A DNA stretch of 64,000 bases, from assembly GCF_040549045.1 (NCBI RefSeq), contig NZ_JBEWTB010000002.1:1333501-1397500 (forward strand). Direction: 5' to 3'. This stretch comes from Endozoicomonas sp. NE40. Its GTDB lineage: Bacteria > Pseudomonadota > Gammaproteobacteria > Pseudomonadales > Endozoicomonadaceae. Below are positions 25,601 through 35,000 of this stretch, one piece after another. Every line of letters starts with the position of its first letter. Within the stretch, counting starts at the first letter, position 1. Under the pieces are notes generated by a model. That model was not told the origin of the DNA. It saw only the letters and a program-made list of their open reading frames with translations, and searched no databases. Position numbers and translations under genes: made by a program.

Positions 25601-26700
25601 CACTCGATCAACGCTTCAACACCCTCCCGGGTATTTTTATCGGTCAGGTATCTCCCGAGACGATAAGAGGAGAACATATACCCAAGGTAACCTTCAAACG
25701 AGCAAAGATTTATATACTGTTCCTTCCTGTTTTTATTGATGCCAATATCAATCAGCTCAATCTTGCCAATCCGCTTGATTTCACCAGACTCGTATTCTAC
25801 TTCGACATGAATATTTTCAGGAGACAACGACGTATAATGATCCGGGTTTTCTTTCATGATTTGCAGCATTTCCATCACGGCTTCAGCCACAGGTTCCAAC
25901 TTATCCATCACGCTCGCATCCATCAGCCTGTTCACATTGAGATAAATGGTCGGATCAGTTGGGTTATCAAGGTTAAATCCGTAGATGCCCAGCTCAAGAA
26001 GTACTTTGGTCAGCGATACACCTTCACTTTTCTCCGCTAGCCGGAACATGCCCGCCGGATCACAGTACAGGTATTCTGGAACAGAGAATGCTCCGGGCTT
26101 ACACTCCATCCAGAACTTTGAACTCTCAATATCCTTTAATACAGAGTTCAGAGATTTGTCATTAGGGTGGGTAATTTTAATCACTTTGCCTGGTTCGTCC
26201 CCGGATTGACTAATGACTTCGTAAACTCCGGAGTTTGATCCTATTCCAAGAAGGTTGCTCTTAAACGTTATGCTCTGATTATCTCCGTACCGAAAGCTAA
26301 TGGTATTATCAGGAGCATTGGCCGCTCCCGGTTTCAGTTCCGCAGCAATTTTCTTCATATAGTCGTTTAATTCGCTTCCATTTCGGGGCCGCTCAATGAC
26401 CTTATCGTTTATAATTAAACGCTGGCAATTTCCAGCCACCTCATCAGAATCGAAGTTTACAGGCTTTTTAGGCTTGGTTTTCTTCAATTCGATCGGTCTT
26501 TTAGTGCTTAATACACCGCTATCCGACCCGGCAGACTTTTTACAAGACTCACTACTGAGTCCCACCACACTGGTATATCGCTCAGGAGCAGCGGTCTTTT
26601 CTACCTGAAGTGACAACCAGCTTGCACTTCTTTCAAGCTTTGAGAGAGCTGCATCAGAAGAAGGGAATATTGTGGCTCCCGGGCGCTGTATACCATCCAT
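25525..26700 (-). CDS. Putative protein-kinase-fold effector with an atypical catalytic loop
   Basis: 391 residues. A Ser/Lys-rich N-terminal 130 residues precede a kinase-like core. It has a Gly loop GIGSNSGVYEV (152-162), a candidate ATP-binding Lys175 in KVIKI, a catalytic-loop remnant YTSLSPENIHV (289-299) where HRDLKPEN is usual, and LIDIG (316-320) in place of the DFG motif. Asn296 and Asp318 (metal ligands) are kept, but the catalytic-base Asp is replaced by Ser. It could be an inactive pseudokinase or an unusual kinase. There is no signal peptide or membrane segment. Convergent and overlapping with the ADP-ribosyltransferase gene; together they look like an effector pair placed between purD and a sensor kinase. 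Confidence 0.55.
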   Translation of the reverse strand: MDGIQRPGATIFPSSDAALSKLERSASWLSLQVEKTAAPERYTSVVGLSSESCKKSAGSDSGVLSTKRPIELKKTKPKKPVNFDSDEVAGNCQRLIINDKVIERPRNGSELNDYMKKIAAELKPGAANAPDNTISFRYGDNQSITFKSNLLGIGSNSGVYEVISQSGDEPGKVIKITHPNDKSLNSVLKDIESSKFWMECKPGAFSVPEYLYCDPAGMFRLAEKSEGVSLTKVLLELGIYGFNLDNPTDPTIYLNVNRLMDASVMDKLEPVAEAVMEMLQIMKENPDHYTSLSPENIHVEVEYESGEIKRIGKIELIDIGINKNRKEQYINLCSFEGYLGYMFSSYRLGRYLTDKNTREGVEALIECQRASSSASDALKRSTTSLAPSMPP

Positions 26701-26999
26701 GTTCGACTTGTCCTTATCATCTTATACTTTTCTTCCGGACAGACGCATTTAACCCCCTGCTGATCAGAGGGCAGTTACAGGTTTGCCCGACTACTGGTTA
26801 AGACAAGGAAAAGATAAAAACGTTCAATATCATTGTCGCCCCCCTCTCTAACCACACTGACCGTGCAGCTGACTTTTTAAATCCTCGTAAAAAAAGAAGG
26901 GCATCTCAACAAGTGTAAAGTATTGACAATTTAGTATTACCCGGCTTTTTATCAGACACCTGTTGCGTATAATCAAAGCTAATAAGAAAAAGGAATTTC
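26701..26999 (+). promoter_or_regulatory. Intergenic region with candidate promoter of the sensor kinase
   Basis: A 299-bp gap without a convincing gene. TTGACA at 26925-26930 and TATAAT near 26969 are near-consensus elements but not optimally spaced from each other; the TATAAT may pair with a weaker upstream box. AAGGA lies 5-6 nt before the GTG start at 27000. Confidence 0.35.
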
Positions 27000-29366
27000 G
27001 TGGTTGTTATGGCTTTATTATCACGACAACTCTCTCATTTAGCCGCTCTGGCCGCACTGCTTATCCTGATTACAAGTGCAGGCATATTACACGCACACCC
27101 AGTCCCTCTGAATTCTGACATTGCCATACTGTTTGATCCGGACAGCAAACTGACTATCAAAGAGGTCAGCTCCGAACGTTTCCAGTTTCGCTTTGAGCCA
27201 TGGCAGAAAGAATCATTCAGTTTTCGACAGCAGAAAGGCAGTGCCTGGCTGCGGATACCACTCTCTCCCAGTCAGCCAAAACCAAAGGAAACAGACCTGT
27301 TAAGTGTTCAGGCTCTCAGCACTGTCAATCTTAATGTGTACAAGGTTTACGGTAACCGTATTGAGCCAGTTACCGTCCATTACAACAGTCACCTTAATAA
27401 CCATCTGTTTAATCTGTCAGGTTCGGAGCAGGCAGGATTTCTCTATATAAATACCGATGCCCGCAGCATTCGTACTCTGTACCTGAACGTCGGACCCGCC
27501 GGTCATCTGCTAAAACATCTGGAAAGTCTGAATTCCCACAGCGGCTGGCTTTTTGCTCTTTTTGCAACTATCGCAGGCATCAACCTGATTGCCTGGCTTA
27601 AAACCCGACACCAGCAAACCCTGATGATGGCGCTGTCCAGTACAACCATCATCAGCATTATGCTGCTGTGGCATGGTTATGTTCAGTGGCCCTTCAGCAC
27701 CAGCGATGCAGTACCACGAACGCCGTTGTCTATATTGTTGCTCATTGCCACTTTATTGCTGGTGTCCGGTATCCGTCATTCCTATGAATCAAGAACCCGG
27801 TTACTAAATGGCTATTTCACCAGTATTGTCTCGATATTGATTCTGACCGGCGCCAGCATTCTTCAGGGTGTAGCGCTGTCCAGCGAAGTTCTGCTGACAC
27901 TGATACTGGGTATCGGCATTTCCTGCTGCCTGACCTACCTGATCTCCAGAAGCAGGCACCCTGTCGGCGCTAATACACTGGTCGCTGCAATCATGGCTAT
28001 AGCCCAGCTGGTTGCCCTGTTGTCGATTTCGGGTGCTGTCAGCCTGAACTTTATTGAAACCACGTTAGTTCTGGCTCACTGTCTGGCTATCTCTATGATC
28101 ATTCTCACTTGTGAACCGTTGCTCAGACATCCCTTCCCAAGACATCCCTTCCGAAGACACTATGATACTGCCCATAACGTGGGCAAATTGTCTGCCGGCA
28201 GCACCATGACAAAACCAGCGAGAAGCATCGATTTTACTGTTTTTGACGCAATGGGACATGAACTAAGAACACCACTGAATGGGGTTCTGGGACTGTCTGA
28301 ACTACTGCAAACCACGCAGCTGTCACAAAAACAGAGTGAATACCTGTACACTCTGCAAAGCTCGGGCAATGACTTAAATAATCTGGTGAATCTGCTGTCT
28401 AACGCCTGGCAGGAGAACTCGCCAACTGAAATGACGCTGTACAATCCACAGGAGCTGATCAGCAACAGTCTCAGCAAATTTTCCCATCAGGCCGAGCAAA
28501 GCCAGGCAGAAATTATCAGCTCAATCGATTCCAGTGTCCCTCATTACAGTGAAGGAAGCCCTGCCATGGTTTCTCTGCTGCTGGAAAGCATACTGACTCA
28601 TGCGTTTCAGCATCTTGAGCAGGGCGATATTGTCCTGAATGTTACAACCGCTGGAAATAAACATCAGCAGATTATTTTTGAAATACATCTGGATCATTCT
28701 CACAAAGTACTGAGTTCATTTGATCAAAAGATGAGTTATAAAGCGTACAGAAACAGCATGGGAATGGAGCTGAGCCTGTTCCTTGCCCTGCAGCAAACGG
28801 CGCTTGGTTCTTCAAATATTCCAGAACTCAGTGACGACCTGAAGCGCTTCAGGTTTGCCGTTGATCACTCAGCACAATCACACTTTGGTAATAAAGCAGA
28901 CGATGATCGCCTGTTCTACTCCTGCCACTCTCTCAAAGTACTGATCGTAGACGACAACCTGACCTGCAGGCGGGTACTGGCAGAACAGTGTTCACTGCTA
29001 GGGCTAAACTGTATCGAGGCAGGATCAGGCCATGAAGCTCTGGCCATAATCAGAAACGAGCATCACCTTAAACGACAGTTTGACGGCATTATCCTGGATC
29101 AGGATATGCCGGGAATGAAAGGCATCCAGCTGTTAGAGAGGGTTGCCGAGGAACTCCCTGAAGCAGAAACTCCTTCGGTCATAATGCTTTCTGGCACCAG
29201 CAACCCGCCAGACTATGCTCAGGCTCAAAAGCTTGGTATTCAGGTTATCCTGACAAAGCCGGTTACCCGCTTTACCCTGAAAAAAGCACTGTCGCAAACC
29301 ATCGACAGAACAAAGCAGCCTGCCTGCAAAATCAGGCCGCAGATTAAAACGACTGAACCAGCTTAA
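27000..29366 (+). CDS. Hybrid sensor histidine kinase with degenerate ATPase domain
   Basis: 788 residues from GTG 27000. Signal peptide, a periplasmic sensor region resembling 7TMR-DISM extracellular domains (about 35-175), seven or so membrane segments (about 180-375), then a HisKA helix with phospho-acceptor His420 (GHELRTPLNGVLG). A C-terminal receiver domain follows, with the phospho-acceptor Asp in ILDQDMPG near residue 700 and LTKPV near 765. Between them the ATPase region (about 520-625) is recognisable only by position: the N-box reads ILTHAFQHLEQG, and no DxGxG motif is seen. It may not autophosphorylate and could relay phosphate from another kinase. No cognate regulator gene is adjacent. 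Its stop abuts that of hemE. Confidence 0.82.
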   Translation: MVVMALLSRQLSHLAALAALLILITSAGILHAHPVPLNSDIAILFDPDSKLTIKEVSSERFQFRFEPWQKESFSFRQQKGSAWLRIPLSPSQPKPKETDLLSVQALSTVNLNVYKVYGNRIEPVTVHYNSHLNNHLFNLSGSEQAGFLYINTDARSIRTLYLNVGPAGHLLKHLESLNSHSGWLFALFATIAGINLIAWLKTRHQQTLMMALSSTTIISIMLLWHGYVQWPFSTSDAVPRTPLSILLLIATLLLVSGIRHSYESRTRLLNGYFTSIVSILILTGASILQGVALSSEVLLTLILGIGISCCLTYLISRSRHPVGANTLVAAIMAIAQLVALLSISGAVSLNFIETTLVLAHCLAISMIILTCEPLLRHPFPRHPFRRHYDTAHNVGKLSAGSTMTKPARSIDFTVFDAMGHELRTPLNGVLGLSELLQTTQLSQKQSEYLYTLQSSGNDLNNLVNLLSNAWQENSPTEMTLYNPQELISNSLSKFSHQAEQSQAEIISSIDSSVPHYSEGSPAMVSLLLESILTHAFQHLEQGDIVLNVTTAGNKHQQIIFEIHLDHSHKVLSSFDQKMSYKAYRNSMGMELSLFLALQQTALGSSNIPELSDDLKRFRFAVDHSAQSHFGNKADDDRLFYSCHSLKVLIVDDNLTCRRVLAEQCSLLGLNCIEAGSGHEALAIIRNEHHLKRQFDGIILDQDMPGMKGIQLLERVAEELPEAETPSVIMLSGTSNPPDYAQAQKLGIQVILTKPVTRFTLKKALSQTIDRTKQPACKIRPQIKTTEPA

Positions 29367-30428
29367 TCAGTGGTAATCCTGAGATAACTCATGCACCGCA
29401 TGAATAAATACCGCTGCTTTTTCCGGCTCTACAAACTGATGAATACCGTGTCCAAGATTAAAGACATGCCCTGTGCCAGAACCAAAGCCCTGAAGGATGC
29501 TGCCCACTTCCTGACGTATACGCTGATGAGAGGCATATAACACCGACGGATCCATATTGCCCTGCAAGGCTACCTTGTCACCCACCCGGTTCCGGGCATC
29601 ATCAATAGACGTTGTCCAGTCCAGTCCAAGAGCATCCGTTCCTGTTTCTGCCATCCACTCCAGCCACTGCCCGCCATTTTTGGTGAACAGAATCACCGGC
29701 ACCGGGCGACCTTCGTTCTCCCTGACCAGCCCGGAAACAATGTTCTGCATATAGTTCAGAGAAAATTCCCGGTAACAGTCCGGAGACAAAACACCGCCCC
29801 AGGTATCAAAAATCTGAACCGCCTGGGCTCCGGCTTTTATCTGGGCATTCAGATACGCTTTAACGGAATCAGCCAATACACTCAACAACTGATGAAGCGC
29901 CTGAGGCTGGTCGTACATCATCGCTTTTATACGTCGAAAATCTTTGCTGCTGCCACCCTCGACCATATACGTTGCCAGTGTCCACGGACTACCGGAAAAG
30001 CCTATCAGGGGAACACGCCCATTCAGCTCACGCCGAATGACCCGTACTGCATCCATCACATAGCCAAGGTCTTTTTCCGGGTCAGGAACACTTAACTGTT
30101 CAATATCGGCAGGTGTCCTCACCGGCTTTTGAAACCGGGGGCCTTCACCGGTTTCAAAATAAAGCCCAAGCCCCATAGCGTCAGGAATCGTCAGAATGTC
30201 AGAGAACAGAATCGCAGCATCCAAGGGAAATCGTTCCAGCGGCTGCAAAGTGACTTCACAGGCAAACTGCGGGTTCTGACACAACGACATAAAATCGCCC
30301 GCTTCCTTCCTGAGCGCCCGGTATTCAGGCAGGTAGCGCCCGGCCTGTCGCATCATCCAGACAGGCGTTACATCGACCGGTTCCCGCAACAGAGCCTTTA
30401 ACAGACGATCATTTTTTAATTCAGTCAT
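29367..30428 (-). CDS. hemE: Uroporphyrinogen decarboxylase
   Basis: 353 residues, family length. It decarboxylates the four acetate side chains of uroporphyrinogen III to give coproporphyrinogen III in haem synthesis. Conserved N-terminus PVWMMRQAGRYLPEYRALR, the FSDILTIPDAMGLGL segment, and HVFNLGHGIHQFVEPE at the C-terminus. AGAGG precedes the ATG. Downstream of gltD on the same strand, as in related genomes. Confidence 0.96.
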   Translation of the reverse strand: MTELKNDRLLKALLREPVDVTPVWMMRQAGRYLPEYRALRKEAGDFMSLCQNPQFACEVTLQPLERFPLDAAILFSDILTIPDAMGLGLYFETGEGPRFQKPVRTPADIEQLSVPDPEKDLGYVMDAVRVIRRELNGRVPLIGFSGSPWTLATYMVEGGSSKDFRRIKAMMYDQPQALHQLLSVLADSVKAYLNAQIKAGAQAVQIFDTWGGVLSPDCYREFSLNYMQNIVSGLVRENEGRPVPVILFTKNGGQWLEWMAETGTDALGLDWTTSIDDARNRVGDKVALQGNMDPSVLYASHQRIRQEVGSILQGFGSGTGHVFNLGHGIHQFVEPEKAAVFIHAVHELSQDYH

Positions 30429-30526
30429 TTTTACCTCTGACTCTGACCCGAAGCTTTTTTTACCGTGAAAATTTTTTCATCACCGGAGGTGACGAAAAAA
30501 TATTTCATTCGCTCATGGCTGTTTAT

Positions 30527-31957
30527 TCAAACATCCAAATAATCCAGAATGCCTTCGGCAGCCTGTCGTCCTTCCCATATTGCCGTCACAACCAGATCTG
30601 AACCCCTGACCATATCGCCCCCGGCAAAGACTTTCGGATTAGAAGTCTGGAAGCTGAATTTCGCCTGCTCCGGTGCTACTACACGACCACCTTCGTCCAG
30701 CTGAATATCGTGGTCTTCAAACCATGTGGCCGGGCTTGGGCGGAAACCAAAGGCTACCAGCACGGCATCCGCTTCCAGGATTTCCTCACTGCCGGGAATC
30801 ACCTGTGGACGACGGCGACCGTTTTCATCCGGTTCCCCCAGTTCAGTAGACACCAGTTTAATGCCTTCTACCTTGCCATTACCGACAATTTCAACGGGCT
30901 GACGATTGAACAGGAACTTCACACCTTCCTGTTTGGCATTGGTTACTTCACGACGGGAGCCGGGCATATTCTCTTCATCGCGGCGATAGGCACAGGTAAC
31001 ACTGGCAGCCCCCTGACGAATGGAGGTACGGTTACAGTCCATAGCCGTATCACCACCACCGAGTACCACCACCTTTTTACCTTTCAGGTCAATAAAATCC
31101 GCTTCGTCCTGCTCATGACCAAGGTTACGGTTTACATTGGAAATCAGGAACGGCAGGGCTTCATAAACACCCGGCAGGTTTTCGCCCGGAAAGCCGCCTT
31201 TCATATAGGTGTAGGTACCCATACCCATAAATACGGCGTCATACTCCTTCAACAGCTCAGCCATCTGCACATCTTTACCAATCTCCGTATTCAGCTGGAA
31301 CTCAACGCCCATCTCGGTAAAGATTTCACGACGACGGCTCATTACATGTTTTTCCAGTTTGAATTCCGGAATACCGAAGGTCAGAAGCCCGCCAATCTCA
31401 GGGTATTTATCAAATACCACCGGATTCACACCATTGCGTGCCAGAATATCGGCACAGCCCAGACCAGCAGGACCAGCGCCAATAATGGCCACCTTTTTAT
31501 CCGTCCACTCAACCTTCGACATATCCGGACGCCAGCCCAGCGCCAGTGCCGTATCCGTAATGTATTTCTCGGTAGCGCCAATGGTAACGGCACCAAACCC
31601 GTCATTCAGGGTACAGGCACCTTCACACAGACGATCCTGTGGACAGACCCGACCACAGACTTCCGGCAGGCTGTTGGTCTGGTGCGACAACTCCGCCGCT
31701 TCAAACAGGTTGCCCTCTGACACCAGTTTCAGCCAGTCCGGAATATAGTTGTGTACAGGGCATTTCCATTCACAGTAAGGATTACCGCAGGAGAGGCAGC
31801 GATGCGCCTGCCGCTTTACCTCGGTTTCACTGAATGGCTTGTAAATTTCTACAAAGTCCTGCTTTCGGGCTCTGAGTGTTTTTTTCTCAGGGTCTTTGCG
31901 GTTCACTTCCACAAACTGGAAGTTATTGTTTAATCGGTTGCTACTGTAATGTGACAT
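30527..31957 (-). CDS. gltD: Glutamate synthase (NADPH) small subunit
   Basis: 476 residues from ATG 31957, chosen because GAGG lies 9 nt upstream; an ATG five codons earlier is possible. It transfers electrons from NADPH through FAD and iron-sulfur clusters to GltB. N-terminal Cys motif CLSCGNPYCEWKCP and a second set CGRVCPQDRLCEGAC, then two Rossmann motifs (VAIIGAGPAGLGCADIL for FAD, VVVLGGGDTAMDC for NADPH). 59 bp after gltB. Confidence 0.96.
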   Translation of the reverse strand: MSHYSSNRLNNNFQFVEVNRKDPEKKTLRARKQDFVEIYKPFSETEVKRQAHRCLSCGNPYCEWKCPVHNYIPDWLKLVSEGNLFEAAELSHQTNSLPEVCGRVCPQDRLCEGACTLNDGFGAVTIGATEKYITDTALALGWRPDMSKVEWTDKKVAIIGAGPAGLGCADILARNGVNPVVFDKYPEIGGLLTFGIPEFKLEKHVMSRRREIFTEMGVEFQLNTEIGKDVQMAELLKEYDAVFMGMGTYTYMKGGFPGENLPGVYEALPFLISNVNRNLGHEQDEADFIDLKGKKVVVLGGGDTAMDCNRTSIRQGAASVTCAYRRDEENMPGSRREVTNAKQEGVKFLFNRQPVEIVGNGKVEGIKLVSTELGEPDENGRRRPQVIPGSEEILEADAVLVAFGFRPSPATWFEDHDIQLDEGGRVVAPEQAKFSFQTSNPKVFAGGDMVRGSDLVVTAIWEGRQAAEGILDYLDV

Positions 31958-32016
31958 TCTGTCTGACCTCATTCGCTGTAATCGTTAACGTTTATGCAAC
32001 ACGTCTGCAAAGCGCC

Positions 32017-35000
32017 CTATTCAGGACGCCCGCGAGTGGTTGCCAGCAATGAGTCCAGATCCGCAGCCTTGGGCTTCACCAGCCAGAAACGACCACGGTA
32101 ATCATAGAACTCTTCATACAGCTCTCGTCCCCATTCGCTGCCGGTTTTGTTGGCGTAATCTTCCAGCAGTTTCATCAGGTGCGACTGGTACATTTCCATG
32201 CTTTCGGTATCAATACGGTGAATCTCTACCAGTTCATGGTTGTAACGGTCTACAAAGTGGCGGTGCAGATCGAGTACATAGGCAAAACCTCCGGTCATGC
32301 CCGCGCCAAAGTTGTGGCCCGTCTCTCCCAGAACCGCGACCAGACCACCGGTCATATACTCACAACAGTGGTCGCCTGCCCCTTCGACAACAGCAGTAGC
32401 ACCGGAGTTACGAACGGCCAGTCGCTCACCTGCACGACCAGCGGCGTACAATTGTCCGCCAGTTGCGCCGTATAAGCAGGTGTTACCGATAATAGAGGTT
32501 TCATTGGATTTGAAGGTACTGCCCTGTGGTGGACGAATCACCAGTTCACCGCCCGTCATGCCCTTACCCACGTAGTCATTAGCATCCCCTTCCAGATGCA
32601 TGTTCAGACCACCGGCATTCCACACACCAAAGCTCTGTCCGGCAGAACCGGTCAGGTTCAGCTGGATCGGGTTGTCGTCCATACCGTGATTGCCATAGCG
32701 TCTGGCTATTTCCCCGGATAAACGAGCGCCGATAGAACGGTCACAGTTGCCAACGGTATAAGTGAACTCACCACCCCGGCCACTTTCAATAGCGGCCAGA
32801 CAGTCTTTCACCATCTGTTCTGCCAGTTCACCTTTATCAAACGCGGGGTTACGCTCGACCTGACAGGTGTGTGGCTTGTCTTCCGGAATCAGGTCACTAC
32901 CGAGAATGGCGCTTAAATCCAGATGCTTCTGTTTGTCGCTGACACCCGGCAACTGCTCCAGCAGGTCAGTACGGCCAATAACCTCCTGCAGACTGCTGAC
33001 ACCCAGTTTTGCCAGAATCTCACGAACTTCTGTGGCCACGAACGTGAAGAAATTCATGATCATTTCAACAGTGCCGTTGAAATGGTTGTCGCGCAGATTT
33101 TTATCCTGGGTCGCCACACCGGTCGCACAGTTATTGAGATGACAGATTCGTAAGTACTTACAACCCATAGCAATCATGGGAGTCGTACCAAAGCCATAAC
33201 TTTCAGCACCAAGGATGGCTGCCTTCACCACATCCAGACCGGTTTTCAAACCACCATCCGTCTGCAGACGCACCTTACCCCGCAGATCGTTGCCACGCAG
33301 AGTCTGGTGCGCTTCACTCAGTCCCAGCTCCCAGGGAGAACCGGCATACCGAATAGACGTCAATGGACTAGCGGCTGTACCACCGTCATAACCGGAAATG
33401 GTAATCAGGTCAGCATACGCCTTGGCAACACCGGCAGCGATAGTACCTACGCCGGGTTCAGAGACCAGCTTCACTGAAATCAATGCTTCCGGATTCACCT
33501 GTTTAAGGTCAAAGATCAGCTGTGCCAGATCTTCAATAGAATAAATATCGTGGTGGGGTGGCGGGGAAATCAGCGTGACACCCGGTACCGAATGGCGCAG
33601 ACGGGCGATCAGGCGATTCACCTTACCACCCGGTAACTGACCGCCTTCACCCGGCTTGGCACCCTGTGCCACTTTGATCTGCAACACTTCAGCATTGACC
33701 AGATAATGAGGGGTTACACCGAACCGACCCGAGGCAATCTGTTTGATTTTGGAAACACGATTGGTGCCATAGCGATTCGGATCTTCGCCCCCCTCACCAG
33801 AGTTAGAGCGACCACCCAGGGTGTTCATGGCCTGTGCCAGCGCTTCATGGGCTTCCGGAGACAGTGCGCCCAGACTCATTGCGGCAGAGTCAAAGCGTTT
33901 AACGATATCCCCCACAGACTCAACCTTTGCAAGATCAATCGACTGCCCTGTTTCTTTCAGGGCAAACAGATCACGCAGGGTGGCTGCCGGGCGCTCATTC
34001 ACCAGCTTTGAGTACCGGCGATACTCTTCGTAATCCCCAGTTTTGACAGCTTTCTGTACCTGCTGTACCACGTCGGGATTGAAAGCATGGTATTCACTGT
34101 CGTGTACATACTTAAGCAACCCGCCCTGCTGGATAGGCTTGCGTTTTTTCCATGCGTCATTCGCCAGCAGCAACTGTTCATACTGGAACTCAGCAAAACC
34201 AGCGCCTTCAATACGACTCTGAACGTCTTTAAAGCACAGATCAACGACTTCAGTCGCCAGACCAATGGCTTCAAAAAGCTGTGCCGCACGATAGGAAGCG
34301 ACGGTGGAAATACCCATCTTGGACAGAATTTTCATCAAGCCCTTATCAATGCCTTTACGGTAGGACTTATAGGCATCCAGAGGGTCAGCCAGTACCTCAC
34401 CGGAACGAATCTGGTCGTTAACGATTTCATAGGCAAGGTACGGATAGATAGCGGTCGCACCAAAGCCCAGCAACACCGCAAAGTGGTGAGAGTCACGGGC
34501 AGTGCCTGTTTCCACCAGCAGGTTAGCGTCAGAACGAAGCCCTTTGTCAATCAGCCGGTGATGAACAGCACCGGTTGCCATTGCCGCATGAACGGGCAGT
34601 TTGTCTTCAGCAATATCACGGTCAGTCAGGTGAATAACGACCTTGCCATTTTTAACCGCTTCTTCAGCCTGGTTACAGATAAATTCAATGGCGGCTTTCA
34701 GGCCCACAGCCGGATCGTAATTCAAATCAATACGTTCCACCTCCAGATCGTCCATCTGATGGTGGGCGTTGATCAGGTTCAGGAATTTAGTGGTCGACAG
34801 AACCGGAGATTTCAGGACAACCCGGTTAGCCAGCTCTGGTGATTCCTGAAACAGGTTTTTCTCACGCCCCAGACAGGTTTCCAGCGACATAACTATCGCT
34901 TCCCGCAACGGATCGATAGGCGGGTTAGTCACCTGGGCAAACTGCTGACGAAAATAGTCGTAGACTGAACGGGTCCGGCCAGACAGTACCGCCATAGGTG

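Noticed and set aside
30710..31720. 336-codon plus-strand reading frame opposite gltD
   Set aside because: Shadow of a clear gltD; composition is that of reverse-complemented coding sequence.
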